Of a DNA stretch of 64,000 bases, positions 35,601 to 46,982 are shown one piece after another. The stretch comes from Liolophura sinensis (taxonomy: Eukaryota; Mollusca; Polyplacophora; Chitonida; Chitonidae). Numbering within the stretch: position 1 is the first letter of the stretch; the number at the start of each line of letters is the position of its first letter. Position numbers and translations under genes: made by a program. The notes beneath the pieces were generated by a model. It made no database searches, was not told where the DNA came from, and saw only the letters and a program-made list of their open reading frames with translations. The stretch is from NCBI RefSeq assembly GCF_032854445.1, contig NC_088299.1:13323608-13387607 (forward strand), in the 5' to 3' direction.

Positions 35601-38600
35601 AACCAGGCTCAGGTGAAACCCACGACCATCACAGGTTGCTGACAGACCTAAACACGTACAACCAGAGAGGAAGCCACCATGAGCTAGAGTTGAACTCACA
35701 GCGTCTGCACTGGTGATAGACTCCTGGGTCATTGCACTGCATTAACCAACTCAGCCCCTAACAATAGCTTAATCATGTGTGACGGCTGATGATACGCCTG
35801 GTTATGCAATGTGTTTTTACTTATTTGAATAGCATAAGCTGGACTTGAACTCACAGTCTAGCTGTGGTGAGAGGTTCCAGAGCAATTTAGCTGCGGTAAC
35901 ACTTACTTCATCAGATCTTAATGTCAAAAACAGCTCACTTTATACATAACAGTAGTGGCGTTTATGGATGGAGGTAACCAAACGGATAGCTGACAAATAA
36001 AAAACAAACTACTACCAGGGAACCTAAAACAAAAACAATAAGAACAGGGTACACCGATCATTACTGACTGTATTGCCCTATATGAGCACCCTCGCAACCC
36101 ATCATGATACAGGAAATCCAAACACACACTATCATAAACATATCGCTGTATCCATGAAGAGCAGAAGTTCTTATTGGAGATTTCTCTGTGGGGAAAAATC
36201 ACTCATAGGATGCACCTCATGACAGCACATCATACAGTTTTCATTTCCATTTAATACATTCTGACCAGGCAGTTAAGTAATTAATGACCACTGTTACTCA
36301 CTGTTTTACACTTGTCCAAATTGCCAGAGAGTATGTGGAAAGCTTGCATAACAATCAGCCCAGCAATGATGGCATTTGTTGTGGCTATTGCTGGTATAAT
36401 ATTGCCTGCCATTGCTGAAAACAAAATCCACTGGCATATTTAAACAACAATTAAAAACAGCATACTGCAGTACTTCCAGAAATGGAATCCTGAAATAAGC
36501 ATGCAGTGATAGTCAAGGGCAATTTCACTCGCATTCCTCACACTCTTGACTAAGCACACACCCTTAACTTACCAAACTCCCCACACTCTTCACTCAGCAC
36601 AAACACTTGACTCACCACAGATCCTTGACTCCTCACACACCCGACTCACTACAAACCCTTGATTCACCACACATCCTTGACTCACCACAAACCCTTGACT
36701 CATCACACATCCTTGACTCACCACAAACCTTTGCTTCACAACAACCCCTTGCTTCACAACACACCCTTGACTCCCCACAAACTCTTGACTCACCGCACAC
36801 CCTAAACTTACCAAACTCCCCACACTCTTGACTCACCACAAACACTTGACTCACCGCACACCCTGAACTTACCAAACTCCCCACACTCTTGACTCACCAC
36901 AAACACTTGACTCACCACATACCCTTAACTTACCAAACTCCTCGCCCTCTTGACTCACCACACAACCTTGACTCACCACACACCCTTAACTTACCACACT
37001 CCCCACACTCTTGCCTCATCACACAACCTTGACTATTTAAAATCCTAACTGCTGCTACCGTGTCAGTATCACTACCATTCACAATGAAAACGTAACTCAA
37101 AAATATCATTTAATTATTTTCATCCGAAATAGCTGCAGAAGTAGCAACTTGGATCATTTGGTGATCTCTTTCTCAACACCTTATACTCACATTTTATATC
37201 AAACCTAGATTTGGGGACAATGCCAAATATATGAGCTCTGATGTTAGCTACTGAGGTCACAAAATCCATAGCAGCTGTATCATCCTGAAAAAATATGTCC
37301 AAAGACTTACTGACGGGTCGTGGTTTAACGCCATACTCAATAATATATATGACTTATACAATGACCATCCGTTTTACAGATGAAAAAATTGATTACCCAA
37401 GGTAAACTACACAGGCAATTTATTGACAAACTCTCCCACATTTGATATACAAACATCTGCATCATTTCACTGGAATACAAGAACTTCAATTGCACAAATG
37501 ATCAAACTCGATTTGTTGACCGCATATTGTCTCACAAAGGAATGAGAGTACAGGAATTCCCTAGCTAACTTAATCATAAAATTTATTTATTTATTTGATT
37601 GGTGTTTTACGCCGTACTTAAGAATATTTCACTTATACGACGAGGGCCAGCATTATGGTGGGAGGAAACCGGGCAGAGCCCGGGGGAAACCCACGACCAT
37701 CCGCAGGTTGCGGACAGACCTTCCCACTTACGGCCGGAGAGGAAGCCAGCATGAGCTGGACTTGAACTCACAGTGATCACATACGTGAGATTCCTGGGTC
37801 ATTATGCTGTGCTAGCGAGCTAACCAACTGAGCCACGGAGGCCCCACTTAATCATCAAAGTCCTGTCAAGTAAACCGCTCAATATATTGACCAATCATTG
37901 AATAGATTTGAAGAAATACCTACTCTCCGTGTGTCCAATCAAATCATTGCCTTTGCATTATTTGATGTGAAATTGGCTGGTTGACTTCTATGTAAATTAC
38001 ACAATGAATGGTACTAACGTTTGACCTTTTCCGAACAATAAACAGCCTTGAGTAAAGTAGGTGTTACTTCAGATCTACACGTTAATAGCAATAGGTCTAT
38101 CAGTACAGAGCACTTCCACAAAGATGAGGTACATTATTTTCATGGGCATGTAGAATAAAATTTTAGCAAAGAAGAACAATCAAATAACTGACAAAAATAA
38201 TAAAGCAGTGTGGCTTCCTTCACTACAGAATACCATATTTCATCTCAACTATAGCTTTTTTCAAATGACACACTTTACTTGAGCCTCAATGATTCATCCA
38301 CCTTGTAGGGTTAGTTAAAGAGTTTTTTTGTGAAATTTGTTGAAGTTGTAATCAGAAAAACTTAACTGTGGCATCACTTAAATAAAAAGAATGCACCTGC
38401 AATGTATTTTATACAGACAGAAAAATACAAATTATTAAATAAAAAACAAATTAGCTGAGCAGAAAGAAACAAATGTTATATAAAACTAAGAGATCAGTGG
38501 TACCCTGCTTGGACCTCTTGGCGCAAAAAAAAAAAAAAAAACTCATCTACATGAAACTCAGGATAATGTTTACTGGGCACATGGTTTATTTCATAACTTG

Positions 38601-41600
38601 ATACACAATTTTGGATGTTTGTCTGCTTTGGGTTTTAACAATTTTTCATATGACGGTGAGGAGTTATTGGGTGTGAAGGGTGTAAAAAATTCTAATGTGC
38701 AATAGGAGACGTCAACACAAGAATGAAATATATCGATATGACAGACCTTGTCCCATACTAAGATACCATCTTCTCCTTGCTTCTGTAGATCACTCTTGAG
38801 GGTTGCCAAGCACTCAGTAAACACATCCACACATTCCTTCACAGTCCACACCTTTTGATCTTGTATAACTCCTGTAGTGTTCCCATTACCTGATGCAACA
38901 ACAACAACAACAGCAACAATACATGCCCAAGCTCCAGCAAATGAATAAAGACTGTGCTACAAGAAAACAGAAGTCAGTAAACGGCTTAGCATAAAGTCAG
39001 ATAGGAATGCACTGACTACAGCCCTTATACAGTCAGCATGGAACATCAGCTGCAATATTTTTAAACGTTAGCTGTGCTGTCCATCACCTGCCAGACATAG
39101 GTAAGATCACAGCCATATTTCCCCTGATGTAATTGATTTTGTTTTTGTTTTTTGTATTTTGTTTTATCATGTTATTTTAACACTTTTCACCATCATGTAA
39201 AGCTGTTATGCGTCAACAAGGTGTCATGCAATACTGGCGGATTTTACCGTACACCAGACTACACTTGTCATTAAGTACCCAGTTTTCGTTACTGAAACTT
39301 TTAACTGTTCTGAAGCTGGCATGCAGATAAGCATGCATTGGGTTTTTACATCGTATTTATTAATTTTTCAGTCGTAAGATGATAGGGAGTAATTAGTTGT
39401 GTGTACATATACTGTGTCTTCTTGTATGTGTAACAGAGCCAATCAATTACGGCAATAAGAACCATTTTTAAAGTCTCAGGTATGACCTGACCTGGGTTTG
39501 ATCCCAAGTCTCCTGACTTTAATTTGCTGTAAACATTAGGCCACCAAAGTGGTCAATTGTGTATTATATTTACTTGTTGTGCCCTTGGTTCCATGGAGCG
39601 AATCTGCCACGTTTCCTCGCACCATCATGTTCACGAATAGGTCAAATATCCTTCAGTACGGCATAACATTCCAATCCAATAAATAAATAAATCAATGAAA
39701 GTGGAAAACCGAGAATTTTTGTTGGAATGACATCACAGTGTTTGGAAGTTCCACCATGGTATCAAATCAGGTGAATGTGGTCTTCCAAAAAACATCTGAT
39801 TCTAACAACCTTTCAAAAAACATTAACAAAAACGCTGGAATACCTGATGGATCGTCTGGTAACTCTGACCATTCTAATGCTGTTGGGGGTCTCCTTTTCT
39901 TCCACAGCTTTTCCATGGATAATAAATACCGGATGTCATCTCTAAATAACTGATCGAGGAGAGAAGAAGTGGAGAATATTCAAATCTCAGGACAGCATAT
40001 GAAGCAAAATTCCCAGTAAAACATTGTCATAATATCACCGGAGAACATTCAAAACAACAAAACAGTAATTTTTCAAAAAACACTCAAAGTAACAATCAAA
40101 AAATCAAAAGGACATTCAAAGGGCAGAAGAACCTACAAATCACAGGTGAACCTACAAATTACAGGAAAAACATTCAAATATTCACAGGATAGTATTCAAA
40201 TGACAGGACAACATTCCAATCACGGGAGAATTCGACTGAAGACTCAATGGCAGGGCTAGTCATTTCCAAAGTGTAATGATACATGACCACAAATTATTCA
40301 TAAATATCATTAAAGAGAACTTATGCAACAGTTTAATTACTTACAACATGTGGTAACAATGCAAACATGATCTGTGATATATTTGGTGGGGGGGGGGGGG
40401 ACTTGGAAATGTTGCATAGGCAAAATGGATATACCTACAATCTCTTGATTTATTTATTTATTTCACTGGTTCATTTATTTATATAATTGGTGTTTTACAC
40501 AATACCCAAGAATACTTCACTTATACAGTGCCAGAGATCGTTATGGAGGGAAGAAACCGTTGCTGGCAAACCTTCCCATGTAATGATAGAGAGATGCAGG
40601 AGATGAACTTGAACTTGCAGTGACCGCAATGACAGGCGTCTGGGTCCTTGTGCTGCACTAGCACACTAATCACCAGGCCATGGAGGCTCCCCCAAACTCA
40701 AACGGATGATCAGAAATGATCCCACATACTGACATTTTGCCAGTAATTTGTGTTGTGAACTCTAACAGACTACTTGTAAAAAATTAATGATTCGATAATC
40801 TTATAAAGAATCACATCAGAGCTCTTAATCCCAGATAATTCAGGTACCGTAAATACCTTATTAAAGGTAATTTAATAGTAAATACCTTATTAAAGGTAAT
40901 TCAGGTACCGTAAATACCTTATTAAATAATTTTTCTGGAGAATAGCCACATTCCTTTGCCCACGCTCTTGTAGATGTCCGCTCAATTCCACCATCTGTTT
41001 TGGCTTCGCTACTCAGAGCACTTTCTCCTGCCTCGGCTACAATATATAATACAGCAAGAGTTTACAGTCTTATCAACGAACTAATGAACATACTGTCTAC
41101 AAAATGCATGATCAAAACTGTTCTTCCAGTTTGAAAGCTCCTTCTTATAAAGAACTTTTTTATTTGATAGGTGTTCAAAGAAGTATGTATATATGCACCT
41201 TGAAATTAACAATTTTTCAGTCATATGACGATGAAGAGTCATTCATTGTGTGTAGAATTATTGTGTCTTCTTGTGAGGGGGTGTGTCCATGCCGCCAAAG
41301 TGATGCTACCACTGAAGTATCATGCCGAAGACTCCAGACATGACACCTCATCGAGTCACATTATACCAACACTGGCCAAACAATGTTCCCTTGACCTAAC
41401 CTCTTAATGCGGAGTGCCAAGTGAGGCAACATCAATACCAATTTTAAAGCCTTTGGCATGAACTCACCTGGATTTGATCCCAAAGCCTCTCGGCCTTGAG
41501 GTGTTTGAGAAACTATACGAAAGATTTCTGGCAAAAAATCAATTATTGCAAATCACATCAATTATTTAAGAATACCTCAAATAACTGTCACAAAATATCA

Positions 41601-44600
41601 GCCTCGTCCTTTCACGTATTGCCGTCCGATATCGGTAATAAAGTTCCTCAAATTTATCCAGCTGGTTGCATGAGGAGGTGTTCATTTTTGTTACCTGTGA
41701 GTTCTGGGTCCTGTGTGTCAGGAGACACATCTTCGTCTGGGTCCTCCTCCCCAAATAGCTGACTATAACAAACACAATTCATTTAATTGACAGATACAGT
41801 TATGTCATAACCTGCGACAAAAATCAGGTGCATGTGTCAGTACACTTCAGGGTTTCAATAAAAAATGTTGTACCTATCTTTTTTCAGTGACATAGAAAGC
41901 CATTTGAGTCTAATGTATTCATAGTTTTGAGGTGATGTCACAGCCAATCATCAGCACCCTCTTTAGTCACAAGACTACAGTGCTGGAGGTGAAAATAAAA
42001 CAAATTTAACCCAGGTGAAATAGGCCTTAAATAAAATTCTAGTATGAATAATGAAAAATTCAGTTTTTAGGTAGGAAAATGTTTTTGCAAAAAAAAAAAA
42101 TCTGAATGCGCATAACCTTCAAATATGATAGTTTCCTTTTCGTGTACTTCTCTAAACTTTAGGAATCGGCAAAAAAACAGCATTTGGCCCATTAAGCGGA
42201 TATGTTGTGTATCACCTCCAGGTCCTTGCGCCGATTCCGGATGCTCAAAGCTATGAAAAAAACTCAAACTTTTCAGTCCAATTTAGGTCTCTGTTACTCA
42301 CTTAAATAAATGTTTTGCCCACACAACACAGTGTATCAGCTCTGATGGCGTGTTCCGGATGGTGCACCCTGGGAATGTTTTCTGTCTGGGCTTTGGCTGA
42401 CACTCGTAGCACTCCGTCAACCCCTGAAATATACACAAGATCAGCCAATAGCACAAAGTATGAAGCATAGTTAACTTCTGCTTAATATACAACTGTCAAC
42501 CCCTAGTCTACCAGATACAAAACATTAGCCAATGGCATAAAGTCTGTAACATTGTCTACTTCTAGTACAAGCCTCAATAGCTCATCGGTAGACCTCGGGG
42601 GCGGTACATCCAGGGTCAATCCTGGGTCGGATCACACCTAACACCTTAAAAGAGGAAGTTGTAGCTTCCTCTCTTGGTGTTCAGCTCTAAGGGTAGTGCA
42701 GTGACTGGTTTACCCATATCAGTATAATGATTCGGGTGGGGCGTCTTACTTGCCCTTGGTAAGTCATCTCAGTGAAGCAGCTTTAGATAAAAAATTGGTG
42801 GAGGCACATTACATGTACTCTAAGGATTCCTTCATTGTCACATGACTGAAAAATTGTTCAGTATTCAGTTTTAAACCTCAAGTACTCACTCCACTTTTTG
42901 AAGATACAAAACATCAGCTAACAGCAAAAGGTGTGTAACACTCAACCATTACCAAACTCAACCAAATATCAACCATTAGCATGTCAAAAAGATCAGACAA
43001 CAGAACCAAATGTTTATCAAATGCACATACTCATTTATTTGCTAAACTGTACTAAAATATACTCATATATTCTTATTTTACTGTACTAAAATATACTCAT
43101 ATATTCTTATTTTATTATCAAATAAATAAAGAAAATATACAATGTACTTCTAATCTCCTATCTATGACTTAGGTTTGCATTGTGTAAAGAAATCTTCAAC
43201 AAAAATAAATTAAAAGCTAAACCAGTCTTCCCAAAGACATAATTGAATAAGTCTAATATAGTCAATGATAATCATGTCTCTCACCTTTTTTATAACAGTG
43301 ACCTGACCCAGGTAGCCAGCAGTGCCACTCTCCACCAATGGCACGTCAGCTGCCAAGCACATGCGGTTGACATGGTTACGGGCAGCTGCAAAATACAATC
43401 AGCATAAACTAAAGCATGCTTTCACCACACCTGGCCAATTATAGTGAGAATCAACCAATGTACTTAATGACTGGATGTGAATATTATACCTACGGTGAAT
43501 TTTTGGAGTGTTGAGAAATTTGCCAAATTGGTCCAAGGTCAATTTAAAATGTTTCCAAAAACAGATGTGAGAAAAATGTGAATAATTATGTATCTGATGC
43601 ACCAATTATTTTGTGTTTGAGAGTTCTCTTAACTCATGTGAGTATCTCAACATAAAAAGTTGAACAGTGCAAAGAATTACATAATTCTTGCTTACCTGGC
43701 AATAGCAAATGTAACTGTGAATGAGGAGAGTAGAGTTTCCAGTCTTTTGTCCTCAACTTCAAAAATATCTTAACCCCAACACAGAAACCTTGAAAAATTG
43801 TCCAAATAGCAAAGTCCCACAAATCTTACAAATAATACACTCACCCCTATTATCCAGTGCATTCAGCACTATATCAAACTGCTTGAAAAAATCTGTCTTG
43901 TATTCTGGACTGGAAAACAGATATAAAACACAGAGCCTAAGTAATTATTCTGTGCTGACAGATAAAATTATACTTTTTGTAAAACCTGAGACGGGTCAAT
44001 CCAACCAGTGTAGTTTTGTCCCCAAAATCAAATAAAAATGTGCATAAATTGCAATGAATGTTGCTCTTTCATGTGTGAAAAGGTTGGGGAATTAGGGCAG
44101 AATGTTTATAGGTATGCCAGTTGCTCTGTTTCACACTGTACATCTCTGAAAGCTTACACACTATTATAAAATAATACGACATCAATTCATTAACTTGAAT
44201 GCACAATATCTACATTAGTCCTGCCATTAATACATTCACTGATAAAAACCGATCTTACAAATTTAGTTTGTGCAATAAGTTCATCCGTATACTGAAAAAC
44301 TATTGCCATTTTGCCAAACAACTTGGAGTAGGATGTGGTTGAGGCAAACACAGTTACTTCCCCTGTACTACACTGACACAGCTAAAAAACTGAAAGGATA
44401 GTAGACAGGAGAGAGGGTGGCTTATCAAGTGAAGAAGGCATAAATGGTATGTCCTAGGCTTAGCCTTATGTGCTTTCACATTTAGACAGATGATACATGT
44501 GGGAATTATAAGTAAGCCCTATAAGAAGTTGATTATGGGAATTCCACACTCAAAATGTTTTCATTCATTTGACGGTGGTTAGTTTTACAGGTGGGAGAAG

Positions 44601-46982
44601 CCTGAGTACCAAGATACTGAGGTTTTACCAGTCTTGAATGCAATATTTCTGGATGACAAGTGGTCTTGTCTTCCTGAGCAAACGGCTCAACAAACTCCCA
44701 GTCCACAGCCAGGAATGAACCCTATCTCAACTATTATTTTCAGGAAGGGTGTCTATTACAGTCAATCCTCAAGGGATAAAACTTCGAAAATGCCATTAAA
44801 TTAAAATCTTTCCAAAATACACATCTTTCATAAACAGAAATCATATACTGACTGAAAAAAAACTTACTTCATAATACTATCATGGTAGGCCACAATCTTG
44901 GCATTGGGGTTGAACCTCTGAGCGCTTTCTTTGGCAACCTGTAGCAAAAGTACCAAAAGCCATTCCATCAACAGCGTGTTCTTCAAAAAGCTGAGAAAGA
45001 GAAGCCTACAATAAAAGTCGTACTGATATATTCAATTACATCTCATTTATTCACAAGGGTTGTCTTTTCGAGGATATCAGCCAAGATGACTTTGAAACAA
45101 AGGGAGACAACTAACCTGGGATTTAGACTTTCCAACATGTTCCTTCCTGAACAAAAACTGACGATTGAGATTGCTCACGTCAATGGTGTCCAAATCAATC
45201 TGTAAAAACAAAAAGATAGAGCCCCAAATAATAACTTCCTGTTCAGATTTCACGAGATAAACCCTGTATTTTATTTTATGCTTTCTAACATCATAACCTG
45301 ACCAGCTGTCAGACCTTCACCATTTAGTTCGGTGTTAAAAACAGCTACAAGAGTGACAACAAGAATATTGAATTTCACCTTGAAATGGTTTGCAGTTCTA
45401 CATACAGTTGTAAAAACAGGTCGTCAAAGAGCGCAGGAGTTATTTTTTTCAAGTTCCAGACGATTTTACGCTCAGAAAGTTGTGAATTTACAGCACAAGA
45501 CAGAAGGATTTTTGACCCACCAAAAACAGCCTTATCCCCTCTGGCTATTTTTTAAAGCTGAAAGTTACGAGACGAATACAGCTGAACACGAAAAATTTCC
45601 ACAGCACCTGCACACATTGGTTAGAAAATACTACTCACCGAAATCAAAACTGATAGACAGCAAATCTCTACACTAATGCCGACGTCCACATCACACATGT
45701 ATTTGTATTGTACATGGCTATAGGCCCCTACATGCATAGGCTGTTCGGAATGCCGACAAAAAGATGTAAAGGCAGTTGTGATTGCATAAGGGAATGAATT
45801 TAGAATCCCTCGAGGATTAGAATGATAGTTATTGTGAAGCGGATAGAAAGAAGAAATGGTAAATAAATGTTAAATCTTTAGATGAACACACAACACGTGT
45901 CGTGTAACACAGGATAAAACCATAGCTTCCCAGTCCGTATTGTCAGTGCGGTTAGAAATGCCTGGAAAAAAATCAAATTCAACATCTCAACTCGGAATCT
46001 GAAGTCTGGCCAGAGATGGGTTCAAATTGATTTGGCAGTATATCTGCTATTGTGTAGGCAGAATCCATCTCTAAAATGCCGGGCATTGGGCTGCTAGCTG
46101 GGATCAACTAGGGCAGTGGATCTGTTGTTTTTGGTGGATTTAAAGCCATTATTACATTATATTGTCACTTATTCTTTATCAAGCAACAAGGTAAGTTTTG
46201 CAGTGTTTTCAGTTTTAATCGTCCTCTGCAGCAGGTCAGAAAAGGCAAACATTGCCATAGCTGTCAAACGTCCATGGTGTTGTTGTACACACTTCATAGT
46301 TTGTTAGAAGGTCACTCATTGGACCACAGGAGAAACACAGCCAATGGGATGGCATGTATTAGAGCGACAGTCATTAGAAGCCTGCACGTGCTGGTATTTA
46401 CTTTTCTATCACTTTACGGGCATAGGGAAGATTGATCAAACTAAAGACAAATAAACTCCCACTTTGTTTTATACCCACCAACCCTTAGCACCAGAGTTTG
46501 TATATGTTTACAGCATAATTTGCCTTCCCTGATGTCAAAAATTTAGCTGGCTCGTCGGACTTTCTTAGCGCAACTCCCATTACCCGGGCAAAGAATTCAC
46601 TTCATCATTACTACTACCTGTAGTATGTGATTCAATATTGGATATTTTTATCGCTGGAATTAATTTTCGCGGTAAATTATTGTCCGCGAAATCCGCGAAA
46701 ATTAGTTCCATGCGAAAATTAAGTACTTCACAGTATATCAAAAACTGAAAAAAGCACACGATCTACCGACGTCCTCGACCATTAAAACGTCTGTTGTTGT
46801 TGTAGACATCAACATTTTGAAACTACACAAAATCTTACCAGTTCGATATCTCTGAATCCAGTAAGAACGAGATTTTTTATAAGTTCGCACCCAATACCGC
46901 CCGCACCGACCACAAGAATTTTGCTGGAATCTACTTTTGACTGAACATTTGAAGCCAACACTCCCGCCATGGACGCCGCCAT
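26649..46982 (-). CDS. UBA2: SUMO-activating enzyme subunit 2, complete, 18 coding exons
   Basis: UBA2 (SAE2) pairs with SAE1 as the SUMO E1: it adenylates SUMO, forms a thioester on its catalytic Cys and passes SUMO to UBC9 in the nucleus. Exons in gene order: 46982-46839, 45199-45116, 44938-44868, 43909-43845, 43385-43285, 42423-42302, 41762-41695, 41036-40918, 39949-39844, 38889-38747, 37284-37191, 36414-36302, 35491-35336, 32297-32240, 30495-30457, 29628-29523, 27616-27489, 26824-26649. They join in phase to 1893 nt, 630 aa (human 640). Seen: ATP-binding GAGGIGCEL (G26-G31), NLNRQFLF with N58 and R61, K74, ALDNR with D119, zinc cysteines C160/C163 and C436/C439, catalytic Cys175 in [10 protein letters not shown], and the ubiquitin-fold part with [13 protein letters not shown] and [12 protein letters not shown]. 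The acidic C-terminus contains RGQKRKAD and AKRSKS, nuclear-signal-like. An in-frame Met12 residues later is an alternative start. HAUS4 diverges 300 bp away. Confidence 0.97.
28330..28522. repeat. 17-bp minisatellite in UBA2 intron 16
   Basis: About eleven copies of a unit close to TACAGTGAGAACTGGCC, alternating between GGCC and GGAC forms, so a 34-bp higher-order unit is visible. Confidence 0.95.
29203..29340 (-). repeat. Truncated SINE family A copy in UBA2 intron 16
   Basis: It matches the family through TTTACGCCGCACTCAAGAAT, the GCCAGCATTAGGGTGG block and GGTTGCTGGCAGAC, and ends near CCCACGTAC. The tRNA-like head is missing. Confidence 0.8.
29985..30070. repeat. Family B repeat fragment
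   Basis: It contains ATATCATGCTGAAGACACC and CATCATATTACACTGACACC, matching the middle of the copies at 8755-9090 and 41190-41500. UBA2 intron 15. Confidence 0.6.
30496..32239. other. UBA2 intron 14
   Basis: Mostly unique AT-rich sequence. A 123-codon minus-strand open frame at 32016-31645 has no recognisable domain and is not called as a gene. Confidence 0.45.
32580..32830 (-). mobile_element. Near full-length but diverged SINE family A
   Basis: Read on the minus strand it has a tRNA-like head (about 32760-32830), the central block with AGGAAGCCAGCATGAGCTGG, and the tail ending at TTTATTTGACAGGTG. Internal differences from the copy at 37578-37845 are many, so it is an older insertion. UBA2 intron 13. 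Confidence 0.8.
32948..34035. mobile_element. Foldback / MITE-like element with long inverted arms
   Basis: The left end GGGTCATTCCATGTCAAATC matches the right end GACATGGAATGACCC in reverse complement. The arms are long: left positions about 32990-33240 pair with two right-hand blocks, about 33415-33540 and 33930-34032. One shared stretch contains GGATGTGGAAAAAATTTC in reverse. Flanking sequence on both sides is the 33-bp minisatellite unit, and TTT borders each end, so the element inserted inside a unit. No transposase frame is present. UBA2 intron 13. Confidence 0.75.
34030..34725. repeat. 33-bp minisatellite, about 21 copies
   Basis: Unit close to ACTGACCAGATGTGTGTGG followed by TTTACTTCACTTTA, alternating GACCAG and GTCCAG forms. 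Because 33 is a multiple of three, it keeps a 203-codon plus-strand open frame (11-residue period [11 protein letters not shown]). That frame runs opposite to UBA2 inside its intron 13 and is repeat read-through. One further unit lies at 32916-32947, on the other side of the foldback element. Confidence 0.95.
34743..34891. repeat. Near-perfect 150-bp inverted repeat hairpin
   Basis: The left arm starts ATATTGCACAGTGAAGGTTG and the right arm ends CCTTCACTGTGCAATAT. Arms of about 60 bp pair with few mismatches around a loop of about 25 bp (34806-34828). It could be a very short foldback MITE. A transcribed hairpin precursor is less likely but possible. UBA2 intron 13. Confidence 0.9.
35514..35760 (-). 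mobile_element. Full-length but diverged SINE family A
   Basis: It runs from the TTTATTTGATTGGTGTTTTC tail through GGCCAGCATTATGGTG and AAACCCACGACCATC to the tRNA-like head (GTTGAACTCACAGCG, ACCAACTCAGCCCC). It lies in UBA2 intron 12. A second scrap of the head region lies at about 35825-35900. Confidence 0.8.
36545..37035. repeat. 17-18-bp repeat with higher-order structure in UBA2 intron 11
   Basis: Units are variants of CTTGACTCACCACAAACC. About five longer units insert AACTTACCAAACTCCCCAC, giving a higher-order period of about 60 bp. On the UBA2 strand each of these reads TTTGGTAAGTT (GTGGTAAGTT in the last copy), a good splice-donor match. Open frames on both strands are read-through. 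Confidence 0.9.
37578..37845 (-). mobile_element. Full-length SINE family A with target-site duplication
   Basis: The minus strand reads as a tRNA-related head (GGCCTCCGTGGCTCAGTTGG A-box region, GAGTTCAAGTCCAGCTC B-box), a central conserved block (GGTCTGTCCGCAACCTGCGG) and an AT-rich tail of TAAA/AAAT repeats. Flanks at 37568-37577 and 37846-37855 are identical ACTTAATCAT, the target duplication. The structure fits tRNA-derived molluscan SINEs with a conserved core (MetaSINE/BivaMD type); the family name is from memory. UBA2 intron 10. Confidence 0.9.
38600..38680. repeat. Family B repeat fragment
   Basis: It contains TTTGGGTTTTAACAATTTTTC and ATGACGGTGAGGAGTTATTG, the left part of family B. 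It ends within 70 bp of UBA2 exon 10. Confidence 0.5.
39335..39695 (+). repeat. Composite family B / SINE-tail copy
   Basis: It starts with the family B block (GGGTTTTTACATCGTATTTA, TTTTTCAGTCGTAAGATGAT), has a tRNA-B-box-like GGGTTTGATCCCAAG near 39491, and ends with a SINE-style tail GGCATAACATTCCAATCCAA followed by TAAATAAATAAAT. This suggests family B is itself a SINE with this tail. UBA2 intron 9. Confidence 0.55.
40452..40692 (-). mobile_element. Diverged SINE family A copy
   Basis: It has the TTGGTGTTTTACACAATACC tail region, a central block shortened by an internal deletion, and a head ending CCATGGAGGCTCC. UBA2 intron 8. Confidence 0.75.
40835..40925 (-). repeat. Triplicated splice-donor region of UBA2 exon 8
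   Basis: The sequence spanning the exon 8 donor (TTAATAAG then GTATTTAC on the gene strand) occurs three times. The donors would start at 40917 (the one used in the model), 40885 and 40856. Spacing is 32 and 29 bases, so use of the distal copies would add non-multiples of three. Confidence 0.9.
41190..41500. repeat. Dispersed repeat family B copy in UBA2 intron 7
   Basis: Shared blocks with 8755-9090 include CAGTCATATGACGATGAAGA, TATCATGCCGAAGAC and GAGTCACATTATA. A B-box-like GGATTTGATCCCAAAG occurs near 41469. It is probably a tRNA-derived SINE. Confidence 0.65.
42571..42830 (+). mobile_element. tRNA-headed SINE, family C
   Basis: The 5' end resembles a tRNA: GCCTCAATAGCTCATCGGTA with A-box character and GGGTCAATCCTGGGTCGG as B box, 35-40 bp later. 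The body contains AGTCATCTCAGTGAAGCAGC and a short A-rich stretch at 42785-42795. It differs from family A in sequence. UBA2 intron 5. Confidence 0.7.
43990..44100. repeat. MITE family E half copy, inverted
   Basis: Its reverse complement starts CTGCCCTAATTCCCCAACC and carries TTGCAATTTATGCACA, matching 60263-60400 and the left half of 9370-9583. UBA2 intron 3. Confidence 0.6.
45200..46838. other. UBA2 intron 1
   Basis: A 114-codon plus-strand open frame at 45332-45676 has no recognisable domain. Near 46650-46735 a GC-containing stretch (TTTTCGCGG, CCGCGAAA, repeated GCGAAAATTA) is of the kind found at ends of dispersed repeats. Nothing else is supported. Confidence 0.4.

Noticed and set aside
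42571-42640. Possible tRNA gene
   Set aside because: A- and B-box-like sequences are present, but the arms do not fold into a full cloverleaf as read, and SINE body sequence follows directly.
45332-45676. 114-codon plus-strand open frame in UBA2 intron 1
   Set aside because: No domain or repeat signature and no splice or promoter context; length is within chance for this base composition.
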